A stretch of 64,000 nt of DNA, from positions 1 to 64,000 of IMG/VR virus record IMGVR_UViG_3300032011_002687; one strand, 5' to 3'. The position numbers were made by a program, and so were the translations under genes. The stretch comes from a virus. Below the pieces are notes generated by a model. The model had not been told where the DNA came from. It was given only the letters and a program-made list of their open reading frames with translations, and searched no databases. Of the stretch, positions 45,690-53,643 are shown piece after piece (positions within the stretch are counted from its first letter, which is position 1; every line of letters begins with the position of its first letter).

Positions 45690-46154
45690 AAAAAAGGTTC
45701 GGTCGATATTTTAAGTTTATTTATAAGTGGAAACTAAAATTTCGGTTGAACCTTTTTTTAATTAAAGAATTTGGGGGATGTAGGATTTGCGATTACCTAC
45801 AACTTTTAGCTCAGATTTTATTACTTCATACCTAACATCTACCAGTTACGATAGTTATTCTTAAATGATGGTTAATCATCGTAGAATCGAGTACAACCTC
45901 TATGTCATTGCTTTATCTCTCTGAGTATAGATTAATTCAGCCATTAAGTGGGATTTCAGTTTTACCCTTACCCACAATGAAGTCCAAGAATCGCTCTTGT
46001 TTTTTCTAAAAGTACATTCCAAATTATATGTCTATAAGGACCGTTACACCTCTACAACATTTAGCAGAGTTCCTGTCACCACAACATTTGGTAGATTACC
46101 TTATGGGCTTCTAAGTAGCACCCATTATTCGGTCAATCCCATATTGAGATAATT
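45690..46154 (-). ncRNA. Candidate large structured noncoding RNA
   Basis: No protein frame fits here. Reading the minus strand, a sigma70-like promoter (46161-46189) is followed by a set of short perfect stems: 46136-46140/45775-45779 (closing), 46130-46134/46039-46043, 46121-46125/46103-46107, 46064-46069/46050-46055, 45995-45999/45985-45989, 45971-45975/45948-45952, 45943-45947/45932-45936, 45883-45887/45857-45861 with an inner 45875-45879/45865-45869, and 45796-45801/45779-45784. Two adjacent hairpins share the loop sequence AAATGTTGT. It ends at the hairpin terminator. Size near 400-460 nt recalls ornate phage RNAs such as ROOL or GOLLD, but no specific match is claimed. Confidence 0.55.
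45696..45759. terminator. Bidirectional hairpin terminator
   Basis: GGTTC at 45696-45700 pairs with GAACC at 45748-45752 and the stem continues inward for about 18 pairs with one mismatch when read as plus-strand RNA (three G-U pairs). T7 follows on the plus strand and T8 on the minus strand. It closes the region containing the candidate structured RNA. Confidence 0.72.
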
Positions 46155-46160
46155 ACTCTC

Positions 46161-46189
46161 AATACTTTCACAAAATTCTAAATTGTCAA
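46161..46189 (-). promoter_or_regulatory. Sigma70-like promoter of the candidate RNA
   Basis: Minus strand TTGACA at 46189-46184, 17 bases, AGTATT at 46166-46161. The -35 is perfect, the -10 moderate. No coding frame follows for more than 500 bases, which supports an RNA gene. Confidence 0.55.
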
Positions 46190-46278
46190 AAAACTTTGTA
46201 TCTCAATCTTGATACATTAATATATATGTATATAAATTCCCAAAATACATTTTTTTTTCAAAAAAAGTAAAAAAAGTT

Positions 46279-46291
46279 GATATTTATTGTT
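46279..46291 (+). promoter_or_regulatory. Candidate late promoter element on the plus strand
   Basis: GATATTTATTGTT lies about 50 bases before the lone rightward gene of this region. Its orientation follows the gene, as do the minus-strand copies, which indicates that the motif is directional. Confidence 0.55.
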
Positions 46292-46340
46292 AATTAACCG
46301 ATTATGAGTTAATTTCAACGCGTTATCTCAGGAGTTTAGT

Positions 46341-46535
46341 ATGAAAACAATACTAACTGGTATACTTTCTTTATTTATTTTCTTTGGAGCAGTTCCGCAA
46401 GTGAATGCTATGGATATGAAAATGGATAATATGGAAGAAGTCAAGAAGAAGAAAAAGAAGAAAAAGAAACTTGGTGGAAGTAAAGGTAAGAAATCTAAAA
46501 AAGGGTTCTTTTCTAAAATCTTTGGAAGTAAGTAA
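46341..46535 (+). CDS. Secreted lysine-rich small protein
   Basis: 64 residues. A signal peptide of about 23 residues (hydrophobic core LTGILSLFIFFGAV, likely cut after VNA) precedes a 41-residue tail with nine lysines in a row and further Lys/Gly, ending GFFSKIFGSK. AGGAG stands six bases before the ATG and a hairpin terminator follows 12 bases after the stop, so it is a complete unit opposed to its neighbours. Function unknown: a cationic periplasmic peptide that could act on membranes, lysis or the outer surface (inference). Confidence 0.75.
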   Translation: MKTILTGILSLFIFFGAVPQVNAMDMKMDNMEEVKKKKKKKKKLGGSKGKKSKKGFFSKIFGSK

Positions 46536-46546
46536 TCTTCAATAAA

Positions 46547-46579
46547 TAAAAAAGGGGAATGTTTAGTTCCCCTTTTTTT
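46547..46579. terminator. Bidirectional rho-independent terminator
   Basis: AAAAAGGGGAA and TTCCCCTTTTTTT form a strong stem with loop tgtttag, with A/T runs on both sides, between two converging genes. It serves both the plus-strand peptide gene and the minus-strand TonB-domain gene. Confidence 0.92.
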
Positions 46580-46586
46580 GTGCCCC

Positions 46587-46955
46587 CTACTGAAAAATTA
46601 TTGGAAGTTTGAATCTTACTTTTACTGGTCTACCATTTTGTGTTGCAGGTTTGTACTTGGTTTGTTTTACTTTATCAATTACTACTTCATTTAACTCAAC
46701 ATTAAATGTGTCTATTACGATTGGATTTTCTACTTCACCATTCTCATTTATTTCAAATTCAACTTCCACTTTTCCAACTGGTTTTATTATACTTGGTGGG
46801 AGGTCAAACTCATATAATTCAAATGGCCTAATAGGTTGTGGGATTTCAGAATTATTATTCTGCCTATTCCAATCCTCTTGGACTTCAAGGTCTATCTCGG
46901 TTAATTGAGCATATAAAGGTAATTGTAATAAGAGTAAACAAAAGAGTCGCTTCAT
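46587..46955 (-). CDS. Secreted TonB C-terminal-domain protein
   Basis: 122 residues. A cleavable signal peptide (MKRLFCLLLLQLPLYA) is followed by a short linker and a TonB C-terminal-type domain: KVEVEFEINENGEVENPIV, then VNP-like turns, KVKQTKYKPATQNGRPVKVRFKLPI. Normal TonB is anchored in the inner membrane by an N-terminal helix and a Pro-rich spacer that binds ExbB/D; here the anchor and spacer are missing. It might occupy the TonB box of receptors without passing energy. Last gene of the envelope island. Confidence 0.75.
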   Translation of the reverse strand: MKRLFCLLLLQLPLYAQLTEIDLEVQEDWNRQNNNSEIPQPIRPFELYEFDLPPSIIKPVGKVEVEFEINENGEVENPIVIDTFNVELNEVVIDKVKQTKYKPATQNGRPVKVRFKLPIIFQ

Positions 46956-47014
46956 TTGTTATCTCCGTGTTTAGGATTAAAGGATTATGTTAACACTCGA
47001 TTCTCTTCGAATCA

Positions 47015-47028
47015 ACTATAAATATAAT
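47015..47028 (-). promoter_or_regulatory. Weak candidate late element before the TonB-domain gene
   Basis: ATTATATTTATAGT on the minus strand, 60 bases before the gene, with a GATTC/GAATC hairpin (47000-47014) in between. Confidence 0.3.
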
Positions 47029-47042
47029 ACTACAATTTTATA

Positions 47043-47435
47043 TTATGAGTTTTGTATTTTATTTCTTAAATAATTAAGATATGAATTAACTTTCTTTAAT
47101 TCTTGTGGGTCTTTTATAGTTTCTAATTTATTATGTAACTTTCCGTATGCTTTTTGTAAATCTATTAATGCAATCCCTCTCATAGATTTTCTGTAATATA
47201 AATGATGTAATGCTTCATCTTCTGCTTCTGCACCTCGAACACCAGCAACAGCAGTGACTTGTTCCACTTCGTAATAAACATCAACAACATCTTCTATTTC
47301 TTCCCATATGTGTGTTTCCCATAAGTTTTCCAAATCTAAATCTACATCTAAGGAATCTTCCTCACCTCTTGCTACTTGTAATGTGAAGAATATTATTATA
47401 AAGTATTTTAAAATTTTAATCAATATCGATTTCAA
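47043..47435 (-). CDS. Secreted protein of the envelope island, function unknown
   Basis: About 130 residues from TTG 47435, which has GAGGG eight bases upstream and overlaps the preceding gene by 20 bases; an ATG at 47456 would put charged residues before the signal. The N-terminus is a signal peptide (LIKILKYFIIIFFTLQVARG), the rest acidic then helical (LQKAYGKLHNKLETIK). No family recognised. Probably periplasmic or outer-membrane associated. Confidence 0.62.
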   Translation of the reverse strand: MKSILIKILKYFIIIFFTLQVARGEEDSLDVDLDLENLWETHIWEEIEDVVDVYYEVEQVTAVAGVRGAEAEDEALHHLYYRKSMRGIALIDLQKAYGKLHNKLETIKDPQELKKVNSYLNYLRNKIQNS

Positions 47436-47841
47436 TTGTTTTCCCTCTTCTATCATAATCAGTACCAACGATTATTGCATATTCACCAGCACCAATTCTA
47501 TCTGTCCATTCTGTACGATATAACTTCCATACATATGTTTCTATTCGTTCTCTACCATCACCATATGGACTTAATGATATTGGTTGTTTATGCACTACTT
47601 CTCCGTACTTATCAACCATATACAATTTAGTTTTCATTCTATCAACTAAGTATCGTACTTTTACAACATCACCACCCTTATCAGTATCACGCCAAGCTTG
47701 GACTGGATACTCATAAAAACTTTCCATTTCTGGTTCTACAAAACTTTCATCTTCTATATCTGGTGAAAAGAGAATAAACCCCACCACAACTATAATAGCT
47801 GTGATGAGGCCCAATTCTATCTTGTTTTCTAAGTTACTCAT
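47416..47841 (-). CDS. Membrane-anchored protein with extracytoplasmic domain
   Basis: 142 residues from ATG 47841. One membrane helix (IELGLITAIIVVVGFILF) near the N-terminus, then about 110 residues outside, ending with GAGEYAIIVGTDYDRRGKTIEI, which recalls the FlgD/secretion-tail Ig-like pattern. It immediately follows the prepilin gene (8-base overlap), so it may be a minor pilin or assembly partner. A longer frame from 47952 is inside the pilin gene. Confidence 0.65.
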   Translation of the reverse strand: MSNLENKIELGLITAIIVVVGFILFSPDIEDESFVEPEMESFYEYPVQAWRDTDKGGDVVKVRYLVDRMKTKLYMVDKYGEVVHKQPISLSPYGDGRERIETYVWKLYRTEWTDRIGAGEYAIIVGTDYDRRGKTIEIDID

Positions 47842-48274
47842 TGGTGTATAGAGTAGGTAGTTCATCCAATTCAAATGTTGTTGAATCGTATTTGTAGTAA
47901 TAGATTTCATCATTTCTTCTGTGATGAAATATTGCTGGTTCACCAACTGCATCTATACTAAACTGCCACTCGTTATCTTCATCAGGTATTCCCTCAAACA
48001 ATGTAACTGATAAGTTACGACTTCTACCAATAGTAGTTAACGGATTATAAGGCCATGCTTCAAGACCAAACTCAGTCAATCTTTCAGAAGCCTCTTGTTC
48101 ACAACCTGCCCACACCATATCGACAAATGCCTTTTCAGCGGTTGCTTCTGCATTATCAACTGTCTGTTGATATCTTGGAATAGCAACTGCTGCTAAGATT
48201 CCCAATATGATTGTTACCATTACTAATTCAATCAATGTGAATCCTTTACTTGTGTTTTTGATTATGTTCTTCAT
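47834..48274 (-). CDS. Type IV prepilin/pseudopilin
   Basis: 146 residues. The N-terminus KNTSKGFTLIELVMVTIILGI is the classic prepilin site: cleavage after Gly, methylated Phe, Glu at +5, then a hydrophobic helix and the AAVAIPRYQ motif. The remainder is a globular domain with two Cys not in an obvious pair. Processing needs a host prepilin peptidase; no peptidase or ATPase gene is in the window. A very unusual cargo for a T4-type phage. Confidence 0.9.
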   Translation of the reverse strand: MKNIIKNTSKGFTLIELVMVTIILGILAAVAIPRYQQTVDNAEATAEKAFVDMVWAGCEQEASERLTEFGLEAWPYNPLTTIGRSRNLSVTLFEGIPDEDNEWQFSIDAVGEPAIFHHRRNDEIYYYKYDSTTFELDELPTLYTNE

Positions 48275-48308
48275 TTTTATTTTCCTTTCAGGACTATGTG
48301 TTTACGAT

Positions 48309-48956
48309 TTAAGGTACTAAAGTTTTGTGTAGTTTAGATGGATTTTCAGTATCTATTACCACTACAACTGGTGCTTGTGCAGATGTACCACTTCCACTAC
48401 CAGGTATTACTAAATAAGCGTATGAACCATCCTGAAATGGACTTGTCATACCATTGTTACCAAAGTCTTGTTTGAAATCAAGAGCACCAATTTCATCACC
48501 AGCATCATATCCAACTGATGTCTCTAAACTCATCCAATCCCCTTGAAGTGCATCATCATCATCACTTGTTGGTGAGAATACATATACGAACTCACCCAAC
48601 TCTGATGTATAAGAATTTTTCGAATCAAGGATAGTTTCAACATAAGCCTCAAGAGTTTCATCAGTTTGTGCACCTTCAGCAAGAGTGATACCACCAACAG
48701 CGACATCATACTTTTCTTGACCTGGGAATCTACCTTTACCCTCTTCAGATAATGTTTGATTATAAAAATTGTTAGCCACAGTCAAGATTTTATCAATATT
48801 ATTCATTGTTTTCTTTTCTTTAGCTCCTGCACCAACTTGTCCAAATTTTGGAGCAGCGGTTGTAGCAAGTGTTGCCATCATAGCTGTGGTTACTGCGAAT
48901 TCAGCAAGTGAGTTTCCTCTCCTACTCTTCAATCTTTTAATAAGGTTTTTGAACAT
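48309..48956 (-). CDS. Second prepilin-like protein
   Basis: 215 residues. RRGNSLAEFAVTTAMMATLATTAAPKF has the basic leader, a Gly, Glu at +5 and a hydrophobic helix, so it can be a class III signal peptide of a divergent pilin. The following domain contains acidic loops (SPTSDDDDALQ) and ends with a beta stretch (APVVVVIDTENP). Strong ribosome site (AAAGGAG). First gene of the pilin-to-TonB operon. Confidence 0.75.
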   Translation of the reverse strand: MFKNLIKRLKSRRGNSLAEFAVTTAMMATLATTAAPKFGQVGAGAKEKKTMNNIDKILTVANNFYNQTLSEEGKGRFPGQEKYDVAVGGITLAEGAQTDETLEAYVETILDSKNSYTSELGEFVYVFSPTSDDDDALQGDWMSLETSVGYDAGDEIGALDFKQDFGNNGMTSPFQDGSYAYLVIPGSGSGTSAQAPVVVVIDTENPSKLHKTLVP

Positions 48957-49020
48957 CTTCGTTCTCCTTTTGTTTAGTTTGAGATTTCATCCTTATGATT
49001 ACATCTTCTATAGCTTATAG

Positions 49021-49037
49021 TACAAGAAGTGTACCAA
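49021..49037 (-). promoter_or_regulatory. Possible sigma54-like element before the pilin operon
   Basis: Minus strand TTGGTACACTTCTTGTA has the GG and the following TTG at the -24/-12 spacing of sigma54 promoters, but the -12 GC is GT. Pilin genes of several bacteria use sigma54, which makes it worth recording. Weak. Confidence 0.25.
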
Positions 49038-49103
49038 AGTGGCCCTTTTTTGAAAAATAATTTAATTTATTTTTAAGTGTAGATATTGTGGAAGTTATAG
49101 GCA

Positions 49104-49130
49104 CAAAAAAACCACTCGATTAAAGTGGTT
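49104..49130 (-). terminator. Rho-independent terminator of the structural operon
   Basis: On the minus strand AACCACT (49130-49124) pairs with AGTGGTT (49116-49110) and is followed by T5 or more. It lies 62 bases after the last gene of the leftward operon that begins with the tail tube gene. Confidence 0.88.
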
Positions 49131-49191
49131 ATAAGTATTAAAAATTGTAGTGTATTATTTTGATACTAACAAAATGTTACAGCCTGTAACA

Positions 49192-49599
49192 TTATGTGTC
49201 CCATTCCTTTACATTTACGATTTGATGTATTTTTGTAGGTATTATATTTAAACCAGTTTCGTTGGTTAGTAGTAAAGTGTTCTGATACTCACTCCAATCA
49301 ACATTAAATCTCTTATCTAAGATTCCTTTATTCTTTGCTCTTATAACTTCATTCAAAGCGTTAATAGTATATAGTGTATTACTTTGTTTCTTTCTATGTA
49401 GTGAAATAGTATTCTCTATATTCTCTTCATAGTTATCAATAAACTCTACATTATAAGTACAAATCAATTGTGTGGTATCATCCATATTCTGAAATATATA
49501 AATCTTATCATAGAGTATATCATTACACTCCATAATAACACTAAGTGTTTCATTTAATCTCGATAAACGAGTGAATGTGCATAGTAATTGAGTTCTCAT
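49192..49599 (-). CDS. Conserved-looking protein, function unknown
   Basis: 135 residues, soluble. It looks alpha/beta (LLCTFTRLSRLNETL at the start) with NTISLHRKKQSN in the middle; no motif recognised. Its start touches the stop of the gene before it, and it is the last gene of the operon. A capsid-accessory or metabolic role cannot be chosen. Confidence 0.58.
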   Translation of the reverse strand: MRTQLLCTFTRLSRLNETLSVIMECNDILYDKIYIFQNMDDTTQLICTYNVEFIDNYEENIENTISLHRKKQSNTLYTINALNEVIRAKNKGILDKRFNVDWSEYQNTLLLTNETGLNIIPTKIHQIVNVKEWDT

Positions 49600-51467
49600 T
49601 ATTGATTATCCTTTATCAATTTTTGAAACTCTGGTGTCCATTTATATACAGTCTGTAATTTTCCAAGTGGGCCATCTTTTGTTCTTTGTCTTTTTTCCAT
49701 AATTGGAACTTCTTTATCACCAATCATCATATAAGCTAATCCTGTCGAACCTGTAACTCTATCCTCTTTTGATAATTGTACTTGAGTTTTTTTAACTTTT
49801 AATTTCTTTATAAAATCTTCTTTTGATTCAACACCCAATGCTTTTTTCATAACATTACCATCTAAGACCGCACCTGCATGATTTGTTTCAAACATACCTC
49901 TATGTTTATGTACACCCTTTTTACCACCTATTGCATCCATATGTCCTTGTTTCCAAATATTATTTCCCTCAATATAAGTTCCTACACCTACACCATCAAC
50001 TTCTATTTGGTCAAGGTCTGATATTTGTTTATCAAGTAATTCTATAGATTCTTTTCTAATATTTTCTACCGAATCTGCAACACTTGGACCACCATTTTCA
50101 TCATTTGCTTTACCAATCATTTTTTGTTGTGGGCCTGTTAATTCTTTTACACCCGATGTAGAATAATTTAAAAGAGCTTCTGTAATCTGCTTATCTGTTG
50201 GTGGTGTATCAGAACCTTTTGGTAAGAAATCTGAATATTTTTTATCTGTTTTTGGAATCTTTGAATCACTACTAAATTTTTTCTTTTCAGCATCAAAATA
50301 TTTTCTTGGATTTGCACCTTTAGATGAGTTAATCATAGAATCAACAACCTTATCATCAAAATTATCTTTAAGATAATTAGCTGGTTCATTAGTTACACTC
50401 TTTAATTTAGTTTCTGTTTCTTTTAAACCCTCAGCATAATTTCTTCTCTCACCAGCAACTGCCTCAGATTCCTCTGATGATAACTTCCCATCATCACCTA
50501 ATTGTAAAATTGCATCATCTGTTTGTGTGGATTCAGCTTTTGTAGATGATTGGGCTATAATTGCGTTGGTTGAATCTTTATCGGATGTGAATAGTATGGT
50601 TGCATCACCTTTATCATTCTTAATAATAGTTGCAGTATCTGATGGATTATCTCCACCCCCACCAGCTCTAATTAATTCTATTATTTCGTCTTTTGGTATT
50701 TCATTACCATCTAAATCAACTACCTTTGATGCAGATTTAATATCTTCTTCTTGTTTTTTTAATCCAACTGAATCACCAAAATATTCTGTTGTTTGTGAAT
50801 TTTCCCAACCTAAATCTTTTACAGCACTTTGTGACCGTTGATGTTTTCTTTTACCACTTCTAACTGCAATCAATGTCTTGGTATATAGTTCTCTTTCTTC
50901 TTTTGGTAAATTTTCTGGTAACTCACTTGTTTTTAGACCACCTGCCATTTTACCACTTGAGTTCTGTTTTGCTAAATTAGAATCACCATATTTATCTAAA
51001 ATACTTTTTACCAAATCTTCTTCTGTTGCATCAGAATTATCTTGTAATAAATCAGAAACCTCTCCACTCATAATCTCGTTATACATAGAACCAGCATTAC
51101 CTGGTGCAGCACCCTTTACAAAACCACTTGATATATGTTTTTGTTTCGATTCGTGGTCACCTTTAACTTTAGGTTTTTCTTTAGTATCTGTTTTTGCAGG
51201 TTCACCTGTTTTAGGATTACCCATATAATATTTACCACCACGAGGTCCAACTTGAACTTTAGCATTCTCTGGTGGATTACCTGTATAATAAACTTTTCCA
51301 ACTTCAGTAAGGTTCTTGATTAAATGGACTCGAGATTCAATTGGCCAATCGTGTTCTTTCAACACATCATACAACTTCATTAAGTGTTGTTCTTTAGTTA
51401 AATCTGGCGTACCATCCTTAACTCTATAACTTAACTCATTTAATATTTTATCGAAGTCTGTGTTCAT
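49599..51467 (-). CDS. Large hydrophilic protein, probably virion-associated
   Basis: 622 residues, rich in Lys, Asp, Ser and Gly, with little hydrophobic content. The segment KVQVGPRGGKYYMGNPKTG near 66-84 is a short motif seen in phage packaged proteins (VxxGPRGGxYY). The remainder suggests disordered and helical parts. It lies between a polymerase-like gene and the operon end. A packaged internal protein or a tail-fibre-like component are possible, unproven. Confidence 0.5.
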   Translation of the reverse strand: MNTDFDKILNELSYRVKDGTPDLTKEQHLMKLYDVLKEHDWPIESRVHLIKNLTEVGKVYYTGNPPENAKVQVGPRGGKYYMGNPKTGEPAKTDTKEKPKVKGDHESKQKHISSGFVKGAAPGNAGSMYNEIMSGEVSDLLQDNSDATEEDLVKSILDKYGDSNLAKQNSSGKMAGGLKTSELPENLPKEERELYTKTLIAVRSGKRKHQRSQSAVKDLGWENSQTTEYFGDSVGLKKQEEDIKSASKVVDLDGNEIPKDEIIELIRAGGGGDNPSDTATIIKNDKGDATILFTSDKDSTNAIIAQSSTKAESTQTDDAILQLGDDGKLSSEESEAVAGERRNYAEGLKETETKLKSVTNEPANYLKDNFDDKVVDSMINSSKGANPRKYFDAEKKKFSSDSKIPKTDKKYSDFLPKGSDTPPTDKQITEALLNYSTSGVKELTGPQQKMIGKANDENGGPSVADSVENIRKESIELLDKQISDLDQIEVDGVGVGTYIEGNNIWKQGHMDAIGGKKGVHKHRGMFETNHAGAVLDGNVMKKALGVESKEDFIKKLKVKKTQVQLSKEDRVTGSTGLAYMMIGDKEVPIMEKRQRTKDGPLGKLQTVYKWTPEFQKLIKDNQ

Positions 51468-52759
51468 AATTTCTCTGTTATGTCCTGCATCTTGTGATAG
51501 TTATCTCCCATCGCAACTTTAGTTGGATACTTACCACCTTGTTCTAATATCTTCTTTACCTCTTTCAAATACTCCAAACCATCTCCCTTTACATCGAAAT
51601 CTAACAAAAAAGCATCATAATTGTAAAGAACTATTTTACTATTATATTTTTCATCTAATGGTAGTAATTCATCCAATATACGAATGTTATTTTCGGTTTC
51701 CGATAATTGTATCATATAATTGAACAATTTGTTCGGATTCATATCGTGCAGGTTTTCCTTATATATTTCTCTATTATAAATATCAGATTTAATACTTTTT
51801 GATGATTTCCAAGTACTCCACAGTCCCTTTATAAACTCATCTACCCTACCAAAAAACGGGTTTTGTTTCATTTCGGTAGTTATACCACCATATAAATACT
51901 TGAATGTTAATTGTTTTCCATCATCATAACCCAATCCATATGTTTCTGCTAAGTGTTTGTGTGCAGAACCTTTAGGGAATTTATAATCAATCATCTCTCC
52001 AATTAATCGTGGATGATATGCATCAAAATCAAACTCCACCAATACACCTTTATCAAATCTACTGATGAATTGTTTTCTACTACCATCTTTTTTATTTAGT
52101 GCTGCGAAGTTCATACCACCAAAACGATTACTTGGTCTACCTGTTGATGTATAGGGATTATATTCTGTATAAACCATACCCTTTGTGGTTTTTAATCCAT
52201 TCTTCTCTATTTTTGATAAAACACTTAAAATATCTTGTTGATAATGTGGTAATGCTGGAATACTACCATCAGTTTCTAACTTATCCAATAAATCAATTGC
52301 TATTTTATGTAAATACTCTCCGTGTTTAACCAATGGAACTATATCATTTACATTTTCTTTATCGTAATGTAATCTGTAATTGTGGTGGTGTGCATTGGTT
52401 AAGTGTTTATCAAAATCATATGGTTGATTTGTTTTCATATAATGACACCAATTTAAATCTATTGTTCCGAATGTTGTAGAAGTATAATCTCGTATAACCA
52501 TTGAGTTATGATAGTGTTGTTTAATGTCTGCAACACATATAGTTTCTTCGGTTTCTACACTTTCAATACGACCAAATCTTTCATTATGATTTACTGGTAT
52601 GATGTAACTCTGTGTCATCATTCCAACATAAAAACAAGATATACGATTCTGTTTAGAATGTTTGTTCACATCCGATAACATTTGTAGATATACGAATGGT
52701 TGTGTTCTCATTTTTCGTTGTAACACATCCCACTCTTTTTTAGTGTTTACTATAACCAT
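51464..52759 (-). CDS. Divergent family-A (PolA-type) DNA polymerase
   Basis: 431 residues, only a polymerase domain. TSTGRPSNR at 204-212 is the PolA 'TxTGRxSS' motif, FDFDAYHPRLIGE at 243-255 corresponds to motif A, KQLTFKYLYGG near 282-292 to motif B (KxxxxxxxYG), and LYNYDAFLLD at 378-387 to motif C with its catalytic Asp but no canonical HDE. No DEDDy exonuclease at the N-terminus. Unexpected beside gp43, in the late operon. Possibly repair or translesion synthesis, or an unusual polymerase. Confidence 0.72.
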   Translation of the reverse strand: MVIVNTKKEWDVLQRKMRTQPFVYLQMLSDVNKHSKQNRISCFYVGMMTQSYIIPVNHNERFGRIESVETEETICVADIKQHYHNSMVIRDYTSTTFGTIDLNWCHYMKTNQPYDFDKHLTNAHHHNYRLHYDKENVNDIVPLVKHGEYLHKIAIDLLDKLETDGSIPALPHYQQDILSVLSKIEKNGLKTTKGMVYTEYNPYTSTGRPSNRFGGMNFAALNKKDGSRKQFISRFDKGVLVEFDFDAYHPRLIGEMIDYKFPKGSAHKHLAETYGLGYDDGKQLTFKYLYGGITTEMKQNPFFGRVDEFIKGLWSTWKSSKSIKSDIYNREIYKENLHDMNPNKLFNYMIQLSETENNIRILDELLPLDEKYNSKIVLYNYDAFLLDFDVKGDGLEYLKEVKKILEQGGKYPTKVAMGDNYHKMQDITEKL

Positions 52760-53643
52760 TAATTTAATTTATTCTTTACATAAGTAACTATCTGTTCGGC
52801 AACTCTTATTTCAGTATATTTTTCCATACCTTGAAAACCAGGTGAAGAGTTAACCTCACATATTTTGTATCCATCCTCATCATATAATAAATCTACACCA
52901 CCTATATCTAATCCTAATAGTTTTGTAGATTCTAATGCAAGATATTCCATTTGTTCATCGAGTTCTACTGGTTTTGCACCACCACCTCGTGTAACATTTG
53001 CTCTAAAATCTCCATCTACTGATTCTCGTTTCATTGCTCCAATCACTTTACCACCCACTACAATAATTCTCAAATCTCTACCGAATGAATCCTTTACAAA
53101 TTCTTGTAATATGATATTAAACCTATCATTGAATTGTTCCATCATCTCTACTAATTGTTCGAAGTTTGATTTATTATCTGCAAGATAAACACCCTTTCCG
53201 TGAGTACCACTTAGTGATTTAACCACAATAGGAAATCCAATGTTTCTCTGTACATAATTTGAATCTATTGGATTCTTAACCAACATAGTTTTTGGATGTG
53301 GAATATTATTCTGTGATAGTATTTGCATTGTATAAAGTTTGTCTTTTACATTATCGATTGCATCACTACCATTGACAAACAATACACCCATTCTTTCTAA
53401 ATGTCTGAATACTGCTTTTTGGTAATATGTAGTTGCACTTCCAACTCTTGGTATAACAAAATCAGGTATTGATGTATGTTCATTCTCTACTAATACCGAT
53501 TTTCTATTATCTTTACTAATGAATATATCAACATTATTTGGATGTACAAAAAAACACTCTATACCCTCTTTATCAAAACATTCAATTAATCTTTTTGTTT
53601 CGTAAGATGGTGTAGTTTGCGTTGTAAATATCCAACCTTTCAC
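52759..53643 (-). CDS. ATP-grasp ligase, RimK-like
   Basis: 294 residues. ATP-grasp motifs: PIVVKSLSGTHGKGVYL near 138-154 (ATP-binding loop), ILQEFVKDSFGRDLRI, VIGAMKRE and the Mg-binding KICEVNSSPGF near 266-276. The family forms peptide bonds between a carboxyl group and an amine, as RimK adds Glu to ribosomal S6. The phage target is unknown: a ribosomal protein, a phage protein or a small molecule. GTG start. Confidence 0.85.
   Translation of the reverse strand: MKGWIFTTQTTPSYETKRLIECFDKEGIECFFVHPNNVDIFISKDNRKSVLVENEHTSIPDFVIPRVGSATTYYQKAVFRHLERMGVLFVNGSDAIDNVKDKLYTMQILSQNNIPHPKTMLVKNPIDSNYVQRNIGFPIVVKSLSGTHGKGVYLADNKSNFEQLVEMMEQFNDRFNIILQEFVKDSFGRDLRIIVVGGKVIGAMKRESVDGDFRANVTRGGGAKPVELDEQMEYLALESTKLLGLDIGGVDLLYDEDGYKICEVNSSPGFQGMEKYTEIRVAEQIVTYVKNKLN

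Noticed and set aside
45690-46154. tmRNA or RNase P RNA in the non-coding stretch
   Set aside because: The stem near 45779-45801 followed by CCCCC looks somewhat like a T-arm and acceptor end, but the loop has 11 bases, there is no TTCRA T-loop, no tag reading frame ending in Ala codons, and no GAGGAAAGTCC or ACAGAA signature of RNase P.
46441-46470. Lysine run in the secreted peptide as a sequencing slip
   Set aside because: The run mixes AAG and AAA codons and the frame stays open to a clean stop and terminator, so an indel is not indicated.
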